Shown: one piece after another, positions 1 through 5,706 of the stretch
Layout: each line of letters begins with the position of its first letter
Position numbering within the stretch: the first letter of the stretch is position 1
Position numbers and translations under genes: made by a program
Assembly: GCA_937858255.1 (NCBI GenBank)
Contig: CALLZQ010000382.1
Coordinates: 1-9,422, forward strand
Direction: 5' to 3'
Source: an uncultured Tabrizicola sp.
Lineage (GTDB): Bacteria; Pseudomonadota; Alphaproteobacteria; Rhodobacterales; Rhodobacteraceae
DNA length: 9,422 nucleotides
The notes under the pieces: model-generated
Told to the model about the DNA's origin: nothing
Database searches by the model: none
The model's input: only the letters and a program-made list of their open reading frames with translations

Positions 1-509
1 TCACCGGCACGATCAAGGCGAACTTCCCCACCCGGATCTCGTTCCAGGTGACCTCCAAGATCGACAGCCGCACCATCCTTGGCGAACAGGGGGCCGAGCA
101 ACTGCTGGGTATGGGCGATATGCTCTACATGGGCAACGGCGCCAAGATCACCCGTATCCACGGCCCCTTCGTCTCGGACGAAGAGGTTGAGGAAATCGTC
201 AACCATCTGAAGAGCTTTGGCCCGCCGGAATATATGTCGGGCGTGGTCGAGGGGCCGGATGACGAGGCAGCCTCGGATATCGACATGGTGCTGGGCCTTG
301 GCGGCAATACCGATGGCGAAGACGCGCTCTACGATCAGGCCGTGGCCATCGTGGCCAAGGACCGCAAATGCTCGACCAGCTACATCCAGCGCAAACTGGG
401 CATCGGCTATAACAAGGCCGCGCGTCTGGTCGAGCAGATGGAAGAACAGGGCGTCGTCACCGCCGCCAACCATGTGGGCAAGCGCGAGATCCTGATCCCC
501 GAGGCCTGA
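1..509 (+). CDS. ftsK: DNA translocase FtsK, C-terminal part (5' truncated by window edge)
   Basis: FtsK is a septum-anchored hexameric ATPase that pumps DNA during chromosome segregation and activates XerCD at dif. The reading frame is open from base 3 to the TGA at 507-509, giving 168 visible residues. The GTG at 48 is an internal valine, not a start. The first ~85 residues are the end of the RecA-like motor: an ANFPTRISF segment, then [19 protein letters not shown] and GDMLYM, all highly conserved in the FtsK/SpoIIIE family. An acidic linker ([12 protein letters not shown]) follows. From about visible residue 108 comes the winged-helix gamma domain ([39 protein letters not shown]), which reads the KOPS motifs that orient translocation. 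Nothing is missing at the C-terminus. The gene converges on the creatinase gene, with a shared terminator between them. I am very sure of the family. Confidence 0.97.
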   Translation, partial: TGTIKANFPTRISFQVTSKIDSRTILGEQGAEQLLGMGDMLYMGNGAKITRIHGPFVSDEEVEEIVNHLKSFGPPEYMSGVVEGPDDEAASDIDMVLGLGGNTDGEDALYDQAVAIVAKDRKCSTSYIQRKLGIGYNKAARLVEQMEEQGVVTAANHVGKREILIPEA

Positions 510-531
510 TGCCAAGGCACCGCCAGACATG

Positions 532-559
532 AAAAGGCCGCCCAGAGGGGCGGCCTTTT
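532..559. terminator. Bidirectional intrinsic terminator between ftsK and creatinase
   Basis: A perfect 12-bp inverted repeat, AAAAGGCCGCCC (532-543) and GGGCGGCCTTTT (548-559), is separated by the 4-base loop AGAG. The GC-rich stem with an A-run on one side and a T-run on the other suits Rho-independent termination on both strands. It starts 23 bases after the ftsK stop and ends 19 bases before the creatinase stop, so it can end both convergent transcripts. Confidence 0.9.
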
Positions 560-577
560 GCATTGTTGTGGCCGTTG

Positions 578-1792
578 TCAGCCGACGACGTTGAACCCCG
601 GACCATAGGGGTATTTGGTGATGTTCTCGTTACCATCCTCGGTGATGACGAGGATATCATGCTCACGATACCCCCCTGCCCCGGGTTCACCGTCGGCAAT
701 GGTCAGCATCGGCTCCATGCTGATCACCATCCCCGGCTCCAGCACCGTGTCGATATCCTCGCGCAATTCCAGGCCCGCCTCGCGGCCGTAGTAGTGGGAC
801 AGGATGCCAAAGCTGTGGCCATAGCCAAAGGTCCGGTATTGCAGCATCTGCCGCTCGGCGAAGAACTCGTTGATCTTGTGGGTCACCTCGGCGCAGGACA
901 CACCGGGCTTCAAGAGGCTCATGCCGTATTCATGGGCCGCCACGTTATGTTCCCAGATCCGCAGGCTGGCGTCGTCCACCTCACCCACAAAGAGGGTCCG
1001 CTCCAGCGCCGTGTAATAGCCCGAGATCATCGGGAAGCAGTTGAGCGAAAGGATATCGCCGCGCTGCAACTTGCGGTTCGTCACAGGGTTATGCGCGCCA
1101 TCGGTGTTCAGCCCCGACTGGAACCACACCCAGGTGTCGCGATATTCGGCATCGGGGAAGCGCTTGGCAATCTCGCGCTCCATCGCATCACGGCCCGCGA
1201 TGGAAATCTCCAGCTCTGTCGCGCCCTCACGGATCGCGTCACGGATCGCATAGCCGCCCACATCGGCCACATTGGCCCCGTGTTTGATCATCACGATCTC
1301 AGCCGCCGACTTCGTCATCCGCTGCTGCATCGTCGCGGGGGCAATATCCATGCCCCGCTTCGGCTTGAGGAAAGCATTCAGCTTTTCCGCCCGCTCCATC
1401 GTCAGATGGTCGGCCTCACAGCCAATGTTCTTGCCCTCGCCCGTGACACTCACCACCGCCCGCCAGAAGTTGTCGCGCTTCCAGTCGGTATAGGTGATGT
1501 TGTCCTCGATCGACCGCCGCCACGGCTGGCCTGCATCAATGCCTGCGCTGATCGTCACGCATTTGTCGCGCGTCACGACGCACCCATAGGGCCGCCCGAA
1601 CGAGCAGTACAGGAATCCCGAATAATAGGCGATGTTATGCATCGAGGTCAGGACAACAGCGTCCAGATCATGCATCTCCATGATGTCGCGCAGACCCGCA
1701 AGGCGCGCATGATATTCCGCATCCTCAAACGGCAGCGCATCTTTGCGCCCGCCATTGTGATAGCGATACATCTCGGGGCGGTTCAGGGTCAT
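578..1792 (-). CDS. Creatinase (creatine amidinohydrolase, EC 3.5.3.3)
   Basis: It is expected to hydrolyse creatine to sarcosine and urea in the cytoplasm. The 404-residue length matches the Pseudomonas creatinase family, and near-identical blocks are recognisable: FLYCSFGRPY (60-69), GQPWRR (88-93), TWVWFQSGLNTDGAHNPVT (220-238), GDILSLNCFPM (245-255), GYYTALERTLF (258-268), LQYRTFGYGHSFG (317-329), SHYYGREAGLELREDIDTVL (332-351) and GGYREHDIL (373-381). The catalytic base is His234 (His232 in the Pseudomonas enzyme), with Glu264, Arg337 and Glu360 as expected substrate-binding residues. The M24 metal-ligand aspartates are replaced (Asn251, Ala262), consistent with the metal-free creatinase branch rather than an aminopeptidase or prolidase. 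The ATG at 1790-1792 has AAGGG nine bases upstream. No creatininase, sarcosine oxidase, urease or transporter gene is beside it. The start is divergent from a MarR gene. Family confidence is high; creatine as substrate is inferred from these residues. Confidence 0.93.
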   Translation of the reverse strand: MTLNRPEMYRYHNGGRKDALPFEDAEYHARLAGLRDIMEMHDLDAVVLTSMHNIAYYSGFLYCSFGRPYGCVVTRDKCVTISAGIDAGQPWRRSIEDNITYTDWKRDNFWRAVVSVTGEGKNIGCEADHLTMERAEKLNAFLKPKRGMDIAPATMQQRMTKSAAEIVMIKHGANVADVGGYAIRDAIREGATELEISIAGRDAMEREIAKRFPDAEYRDTWVWFQSGLNTDGAHNPVTNRKLQRGDILSLNCFPMISGYYTALERTLFVGEVDDASLRIWEHNVAAHEYGMSLLKPGVSCAEVTHKINEFFAERQMLQYRTFGYGHSFGILSHYYGREAGLELREDIDTVLEPGMVISMEPMLTIADGEPGAGGYREHDILVITEDGNENITKYPYGPGFNVVG

Positions 1793-1793
1793 T

Positions 1794-1836
1794 GGGTCAG
1801 ACCCTTATACGCGGGGTCCACGCGTTTGCGGACCCC
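1794..1836 (-). promoter_or_regulatory. Structured leader just upstream of the creatinase start
   Basis: Read on the minus strand, GGGGTCC (1836-1830) and GGACCCC (1819-1813) can form a 7-bp hairpin. Downstream lie GGGTC (1804-1800) and GACCC (1798-1794), the second ending one base before the ATG. The GGGTC copy overlaps the probable Shine-Dalgarno AAGGG (1806-1802). The four elements are complementary in two incompatible ways: first with second, or first with fourth plus second with third. The pairing potential is seen directly in the sequence; a regulatory role is inference, and the transcription start is unknown. Confidence 0.4.
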
Positions 1837-2002
1837 GAAAGGTCCCGGCGTACAGGACGGAAGCGGTCTCTCTCCGCAAGCGTCGGGAGAGGTCCCTCCC
1901 TGCGGCGACGCCATCGCCACGGCTCGCGCGGGAACATGCCTCAGGCTGCGGATTCTGGCAAGGGGGGTATAGGGATATCGGCCCGTCGCCCTATGCGCAA
2001 AA

Positions 2003-2039
2003 TGACATTGCACATGTCAAATTGACATGTATATTGTCA
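2003..2039. promoter_or_regulatory. Tandem 17-bp operator dyads, probable MarR autoregulatory site
   Basis: Dyad 1 is TGACATTGCACATGTCA (2003-2019), with 6-bp arms and a 5-base centre. Dyad 2 is TGACATGTATATTGTCA (2023-2039), with 5-bp arms and a 7-base centre. The reverse complement of dyad 2 matches dyad 1 at 14 of 17 positions. The two centres are exactly 20 bp apart, about two helical turns. The inner half-sites also make a perfect 9-bp-arm palindrome, ACATGTCAA-A-TTGACATGT (2012-2030). The array ends two bases before the proposed ATG at 2042 and covers the likely promoter, as expected of a repressor site. MarR dimers typically bind 16-20 bp palindromes. Assigning it to the adjacent MarR protein is inference. 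Confidence 0.7.
2030..2035 (+). promoter_or_regulatory. Likely -10 element of the marR-hydrolase operon
   Basis: TATATT matches the sigma-70 -10 consensus at 5 of 6 positions and lies inside dyad 2. Seven bases downstream of it is position 2042, the A of the marR ATG, which would give a leaderless transcript. The upstream -35 is weak (TTGCAC at 2008-2013 with a 16-bp spacer is the best candidate). A different -35 or activator dependence cannot be excluded. Confidence 0.45.
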
Positions 2040-2041
2040 TC

Positions 2042-2488
2042 ATGAAAGCTGATGATCTCCACCACCTGATCTGGATGTCCCGCCCCCTGATGCAAGCCGC
2101 AGAGGCCTGCGTCGAGGCCGGACTTGACGGAACCGGCCTGACCGTGCGGATGCGCGCCGTTCTGGAAATCCTCCACCGCCACGGCGCGCAGACGGTGCCA
2201 GACATCGCGGGCAGGCTCGAAATCAACCGGCAATATGTGCAGGTCATGTGCAACGAGGTTCTCGCCTCGGGCTTTGTCGAACAGCGGGAAAATCCCCGCC
2301 ACAAACGCTCACCCCTCCTGGCGCTGACGGACAGAGGCCGCGACCTGTTCCAAGAGACCCTTTCCCGGGATCTGATGCTGTTGGATGAGATCGGTGCCGC
2401 CCTGCCCGCCGAGGATGTCTCCAAGGCGCTGGGGGTCGTGCTGGCCGTGACAAGCCTTCTTAAGAAAACCGCCGGAGAAAGACAGTGA
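2042..2488 (+). CDS. MarR-family transcriptional regulator
   Basis: This 148-residue protein has the size and layout of MarR dimeric repressors. An N-terminal helix (LIWMSRPLMQAAEACVE) for dimerisation is followed by a winged helix-turn-helix: LTVRMRAVLEILHRHGAQTVPDIAGRL, recognition helix INRQYVQVMCNEVLASGFVEQ, and wing ENPRHKRSPLLALTDRGRDLF. A C-terminal dimerisation helix follows. I chose the ATG at 2042 rather than the in-frame ATG at 2027 (153 residues) because 2027 lies inside the operator palindrome. A -10-like TATATT also places the transcript start at 2042. Neither start has a Shine-Dalgarno, so leaderless translation is likely. The stop overlaps the next gene's start (GTGA, 2485-2488). 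The ligand is unknown. Likely targets are its own operon and possibly the divergent creatinase gene. Confidence 0.9.
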   Translation: MKADDLHHLIWMSRPLMQAAEACVEAGLDGTGLTVRMRAVLEILHRHGAQTVPDIAGRLEINRQYVQVMCNEVLASGFVEQRENPRHKRSPLLALTDRGRDLFQETLSRDLMLLDEIGAALPAEDVSKALGVVLAVTSLLKKTAGERQ

Positions 2489-3105
2489 CCTTGGCTTATT
2501 TGTTTGCGACCGCGTGCCTCCTCCTGCTGGTTTGGCTTGGCCATGGCGCATGGCGCATTGGCGCGATCAGCCGCGGGGAAAAGATCGGAGACCGCAAGAA
2601 CACCGCCCTCGTGCTGGTCGATTTGCAATCCGTGTTCTGGCAGAGCGGCCCCTATGCCGAGGCGGCCAAAACAACCGCCGAGGCCGCCATTCTGACAGAG
2701 GCAGAGGCCGCCCGGGTTCAGGGCAATCCCATCATTGCCCTCCGTCAGGAATGGTCGATCCCTTCAACCAAGGCCCTCGCCCGCCTCGCCATGAAGGGGC
2801 AGGCCATCGAGGGCAGCGCCGGAACCGAGCTTGCGCCGCCCTTCGCGTCTCTGCCTGACCACGTCATCGTCAAGCGCGTTCAGGATGCGTTTGAAACCGG
2901 CGAACTCGATAAGCTGATGAAAAACCTAGACGTTGGCACACTCAGAATTGTTGGCCTGGACTTTAACTATTGTGTGCAAAAGACCGCCTTGGCTGCCCGT
3001 AACCGGGGATATGAGGTTGAGGTGGTAAAGGCTGGCACCCTTGCCGCCAGCGCAACGGAAAAGGCCGAAACGCTGATGCAATCCAACGGCGTTGTCATCC
3101 TCTAG
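2485..3105 (+). CDS. Membrane-anchored isochorismatase-family cysteine hydrolase
   Basis: This is a 206-residue protein of the isochorismatase-like (cysteine hydrolase) fold, whose members include nicotinamidase, N-carbamoylsarcosine amidase and isochorismatase. The presumed catalytic triad is visible: Asp46 in LVLVDLQ, Lys130 in HVIVKRVQDAF and Cys163 in GLDFNYCVQKTA. GTEL (113-116) sits where family members carry a similar motif. Residues 2-19 (LAYLFATACLLLLVWLG) form one hydrophobic segment followed by Arg24, Arg30 and Lys33. This suggests an N-terminal anchor with the enzyme on the cytoplasmic face; most family members are soluble. The start is GTG at 2485, overlapping the marR stop, preceded by GGAGAAAG (2473-2480). 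Substrate unknown; amide or related C-N bond hydrolysis is the family expectation. A 3.5.1.59 (N-carbamoylsarcosine) role is tempting beside creatinase but unsupported by any specific residue. Confidence 0.85.
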   Translation: MTLAYLFATACLLLLVWLGHGAWRIGAISRGEKIGDRKNTALVLVDLQSVFWQSGPYAEAAKTTAEAAILTEAEAARVQGNPIIALRQEWSIPSTKALARLAMKGQAIEGSAGTELAPPFASLPDHVIVKRVQDAFETGELDKLMKNLDVGTLRIVGLDFNYCVQKTALAARNRGYEVEVVKAGTLAASATEKAETLMQSNGVVIL

Positions 3106-3107
3106 GC

Positions 3108-3159
3108 GGATCTGGTGCATGTATCAAAGGGCAGCGGGTTTATCCCGCCGCGCAGATCC
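3108..3159. repeat. Nested inverted repeats after the hydrolase stop
   Basis: GGATCTG (3108-3114) pairs perfectly with CAGATCC (3153-3159). Inside lies the hairpin GCGGG (3134-3138), loop TTTAT, CCCGC (3144-3148). It starts three bases after the stop codon, so it could protect or end the transcript's 3' end, but no T-run follows and it is not a classical terminator. Confidence 0.45.
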
Positions 3160-3190
3160 CGGGCACGATGGATCGACAGGTCTGCGTTCC

Positions 3191-3240
3191 GCGTGGCTTT
3201 CCAGCCTTTCTTCAAATCCTGACAGCCGACAAAGCCACGC
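3191..3240. repeat. Perfect 10-bp inverted repeat with 30-bp spacer
   Basis: GCGTGGCTTT (3191-3200) and AAAGCCACGC (3231-3240) are exact reverse complements. The spacer contains a short direct repeat, CAGCC (3202-3206 and 3224-3228). It could be a hairpin in an RNA of either strand or a large protein-binding dyad. Function unknown. Confidence 0.5.
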
Positions 3241-3343
3241 CCCGTAACCCTGATTTTTCTCAGCCGCTTTTGCCCCGCAGCTTGGCACCCTTGCCTGCCC
3301 GAAAACACTTGCGAATTTCACGCCCATCGGCTCCCCTTATCCC

Positions 3344-4336
3344 ATGCGCCCCGGACCCCTTAATCTGATCACCGATATCCCCGGCCTGCGGGTGGGGAAT
3401 GCCCATGACCCGGCCCTGAAGTCCGGGGTGACGGTCCTGACCGCCGACCGCCCCTTTACCGCCGCCGTACACATCATGGGCGGCGCGCCGGGCACCCGGG
3501 AAACCGACCTCCTCGCCCCGGACAAGCTGGTGCAAGAGGTCGACGCCCTCACCCTCTCTGGCGGGTCGGCCTTCGGCCTCGACGCCTGCTCCGGCGTCGC
3601 CGACAGCCTGCGCTCCCAAGGCCGGGGTTTCCAGGTCGGCAGCCAGCGCGTCCCCATCGTCCCCGGCGCGATCCTGTTCGACCTGCTGAACGGCGGCGAC
3701 AAGGACTGGCAGAAAAACCCCTATTACGATCTGGGCGCCAAGGCCCTGTCCAATGCCGCGACCGGTTTTGACCTGGGAACCGCCGGCGCCGGATATGGGG
3801 CCGCGACGCAAAGCCTGAAAGGCGGCCTCGGCTCTGCCTCAGCCCTGCTGCCTTCCGGGCTGATCGTTGGAGCGCTGGTCGCCGTGAATGCCCTCGGCTC
3901 TGCTACCGTCGGCGATAGTCCCTATTTCTGGGCCGCGCCCTGGGAAGAAGGCCGCGAGTTCGGCGGCCTCGGCCCCGCTCCGGCCTTTCCCAGCGCCGAT
4001 GCCCCCTTTCCCCGAAAACGGATGGGCGAGGCCACGACCATCGCCATTGTCGCCACCAATGCGGCACTTACCCAAGCGCAGGCGCAGCGCCTTGCCACGG
4101 CGGCGCATGACGGGATGGCGCGGGCCTTGCTGCCCAGCCATACGCCCCTTGATGGCGACCTGATCTTTGCGGCAGCCACCGCAGAGCGCCCGCTGACTGA
4201 CCCGTTGCTGGAGACATTCCAACTGGGCCACGCCGCCGCAACCTGTCTTGCCCGGGCCGTTGCCCGTGCGGTGTTCAGCGCCACAGCGCAGCCCGGTGAC
4301 CTGCAACCGACCTGGGCCAGCCTTTACGCCGGCTGA
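3344..4336 (+). CDS. P1 family peptidase (DmpA/S58-type N-terminal nucleophile hydrolase)
   Basis: This 330-residue protein resembles the L-aminopeptidase/D-esterase (DmpA, MEROPS S58) family. Those proenzymes cut themselves into alpha and beta chains and expose a nucleophile at the new beta N-terminus. Recognisable blocks are LITDIPGLRVGNAHD (8-22), SGVTVL (27-32), a GGAPGTRETDLL segment (46-57), ALTLSGGSAFGLDAC (68-82), VPIVPGAILFDLL (103-115), GTAGAGYGA (145-153), KGGLGSAS (159-166) and VGALVAVNALGSA (175-187). The expected cleavage region is GEATTIAIVATNAALT (228-243), which suggests Thr231 or Thr232 as nucleophile where DmpA uses serine. No signal peptide is seen, so it is probably cytoplasmic. 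The ATG at 3344 lacks a clear Shine-Dalgarno but matches the family N-terminus. Natural substrate is unknown (small peptides or beta-peptides in relatives). It converges with the transglycosylase gene. Confidence 0.9.
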   Translation: MRPGPLNLITDIPGLRVGNAHDPALKSGVTVLTADRPFTAAVHIMGGAPGTRETDLLAPDKLVQEVDALTLSGGSAFGLDACSGVADSLRSQGRGFQVGSQRVPIVPGAILFDLLNGGDKDWQKNPYYDLGAKALSNAATGFDLGTAGAGYGAATQSLKGGLGSASALLPSGLIVGALVAVNALGSATVGDSPYFWAAPWEEGREFGGLGPAPAFPSADAPFPRKRMGEATTIAIVATNAALTQAQAQRLATAAHDGMARALLPSHTPLDGDLIFAAATAERPLTDPLLETFQLGHAAATCLARAVARAVFSATAQPGDLQPTWASLYAG

Positions 4337-4353
4337 GTTCCCGTCGCGGCAGC

Positions 4354-4369
4354 GCCGCCGAGCGGTGGC
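4354..4369 (+). terminator. Possible weak hairpin after the P1 peptidase gene
   Basis: GCCGCC (4354-4359) can pair with GGTGGC (4364-4369) across a GAGC loop, with one G-U pair. It lies 18 bases after the stop in the 60-bp convergent gap. There is no T-run, so intrinsic termination is doubtful. Confidence 0.2.
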
Positions 4370-4396
4370 TCGATGCCCCCCGAGGCGGCCCCCCCG

Positions 4397-5638
4397 CTAT
4401 GGAAGGGCGGTCAGCACATCAAGACTTGCATAGCCATCGGGCACCCGGCCATTGGCCTTTTGCCAGGCCTTGACCGCCGCGATCGTATTGGGGCCGATCC
4501 GGCCATCGACACCCTTGGTGTCGAAACCCGCCGCCGTCAGACGGCGCTGCAACGCCAGCCGCTCTTCCAGTGTGAGCGCCCGCAACTCACGCGGCCAGCC
4601 TGCCTTGATCGGCGGCCCCCCGATCAATTCGCTGGCCAGTTGGCCGACCGCAACCACATAGGCATCGGCGGTATTATAACGCTCGATCACCTGAAAATTC
4701 GAGAAGATCAGAAAGGCCGCACCACGATGCCCGCCGGGCAGCAGGACCGAGGCGAGGCCATGATCCGGCAACGCCCCGCCCGCCATCGGCACCACGCCCA
4801 AGGCCGCCCATTCCGCCACCGGCTTTTTCACCCGTTCGGTCGTCTGGTCATAGTCAAAGCCTTCGGGCAGGCGCACCTCCAGCCCCCAGAGCGCGCCTTT
4901 GGTCCAGCCCCAGTGGCGCAGATAATTCGCCGCCGAGGCCAAGCCATCCGCCGGGTCATCGCCCCAGATATCCTTGCGTCCGTCACCGTCGAAATCGACT
5001 GCAAACTCCCACCAACTGCTCGGCATGAACTGGGTGTGCCCCATCGCCCCGGCCCAACTGCCGCGCATCTGCGCAGGCGAGACGTCGCCATTCTGGAGGA
5101 TTTTCAGCGCCGCGATCAGTTGCCCCTCAAAAAACGCCGCCCGCCGCCCGTCAAAGGCGAGGGTCGCCAAGGCGCCGATGGTCGAGATATCGCCGCGATA
5201 GCTGCCATAGGCAGATTCCAGCCCCCAGATCGCGGTAAACACCTGCTTGTCCACGCCATATTCGGTCTCGATCCGGTCGAGCAGCGCGGCATGCTTTTTC
5301 ATCGCCTTCTTGCCCAGGGCAACCCTGTCGGCAGAAACCGCGGTATCCAGATAGTCCCAGATCGTCTTGGTAAACTCATTCTGGTTACGGTCGCGGGTCA
5401 CGACCTTTTCATCGAACCTCAGCCCGGTCAGGGCCGCGTCCAGCGTTGCCGCGTCAAGCCCGGCCGCCAGGGCGCGAGGGCGGAATTCGGTCAGCCAAGC
5501 CTCAAACCCGGCCTGAGAGCCAATCTCTTTGCCCATGTCCCGCACCACCTCGGTTTCCGTCTCGGATGTGTTCAGCGACTGCGCCCCGGCAAGCGCCGGG
5601 GGCAGCATCAATGCCAGAATTGCCGTAATCCGCCACAT
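4397..5638 (-). CDS. Secreted MltB-family lytic murein transglycosylase with peptidoglycan-binding domain
   Basis: It cleaves the MurNAc-GlcNAc bond of peptidoglycan in the periplasm, forming 1,6-anhydro ends. Starting at ATG 5636-5638 the protein has 413 residues. Residues 1-19 are a signal peptide (MWRITAILALMLPPALAGA, AGA cleavage before Gln20) with no lipobox cysteine, so it should be soluble rather than a lipoprotein. The SLT_2-type catalytic domain spans about 42-345, with catalytic Glu141 in IWGLESAYGSYRG (138-149). Family blocks GAMGHTQFMPSSW (197-209), DFDGDGRKDIW (215-225) and SAANYLRHWGW (235-245) are present. A C-terminal peptidoglycan-binding domain (355-413) contains LQRRLTAAGF and DGRIGPNTIAAVKAWQ. 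The frame stays open to an ATG at 5798-5800, but that start would overlap rnr by 94 bases and bury the signal peptide. It is the last gene of the minus-strand cluster, 68 bp after rnr. Confidence 0.93.
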   Translation of the reverse strand: MWRITAILALMLPPALAGAQSLNTSETETEVVRDMGKEIGSQAGFEAWLTEFRPRALAAGLDAATLDAALTGLRFDEKVVTRDRNQNEFTKTIWDYLDTAVSADRVALGKKAMKKHAALLDRIETEYGVDKQVFTAIWGLESAYGSYRGDISTIGALATLAFDGRRAAFFEGQLIAALKILQNGDVSPAQMRGSWAGAMGHTQFMPSSWWEFAVDFDGDGRKDIWGDDPADGLASAANYLRHWGWTKGALWGLEVRLPEGFDYDQTTERVKKPVAEWAALGVVPMAGGALPDHGLASVLLPGGHRGAAFLIFSNFQVIERYNTADAYVVAVGQLASELIGGPPIKAGWPRELRALTLEERLALQRRLTAAGFDTKGVDGRIGPNTIAAVKAWQKANGRVPDGYASLDVLTALP

Positions 5639-5706
5639 CTGCCTGACTTGCCTCTTTTCCCCCAGCCTATCTGGCCGGGGCGCAAAGGCAATCACCTCTG
5701 GGCGCG

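Larger units (their letters stand above)
1793..2041. promoter_or_regulatory. Divergent intergenic region between creatinase and marR
   Basis: This 249-bp gap separates two divergent starts, so it should hold promoters for both. The left end carries the creatinase leader structure and the right end the MarR operators. The middle (about 1838-2000) has competing short hairpins, CTCTCC (1870-1875) with GGAGAG (1886-1891) or GGGAG (1885-1889) with CTCCC (1896-1900). It also has a purine-rich GGGGGG tract at 1962-1967. Open frames cross it on both strands, but none has a ribosome site or a recognisable protein. I could not place a convincing sigma-70 promoter for creatinase. Confidence 0.6.
3106..3343. 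other. Structured intergenic region without a convincing gene
   Basis: These 238 bases separate two same-strand genes. I see several inverted repeats but no ribosome site or recognisable protein. A 66-codon plus-strand frame from 3168 and overlapping minus-strand frames (3102-3308 and 3124-3327) are open but unrecognised. No tRNA or rRNA is apparent. It may contain the 3' end of the hydrolase transcript, the promoter of the next gene, or an unannotated small RNA. Confidence 0.5.

Noticed and set aside
563..1972. 469-codon plus-strand open frame opposite creatinase
   Set aside because: It is the antisense of a clearly recognised enzyme; its composition is Arg/His/Gly/Leu-rich as expected from GC-biased third positions, and no domain is recognisable.
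1789..2025. Open frames on both strands across the creatinase-marR gap
   Set aside because: Low-complexity Arg/Ser/Pro-rich products, no ribosome site, and overlap with operator and leader structures.
2015..2027. Perfect TTGACA hexamers on both strands as -35 boxes
   Set aside because: At 16-18 bp spacing neither has an acceptable -10 partner (plus strand AAAGCT region, minus strand CGCATA region). The hexamers are better explained as operator half-sites.
3102..3308. Minus-strand 68-codon frame in the intergenic region, with a protein-like stretch (GRGFVGCQDLKKGWKATRNA)
   Set aside because: It looks somewhat protein-like, but I recognise no family, see no good ribosome site, and it sits antisense between two plus-strand genes. 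A homology search of this frame would decide; conserved homologues would reinstate it.
4337..4396. Shared terminator between the convergent P1 peptidase and transglycosylase genes
   Set aside because: Only a 6-bp hairpin with a G-U pair and no T-run was found, plus C-rich homopolymers; not enough for a confident terminator.
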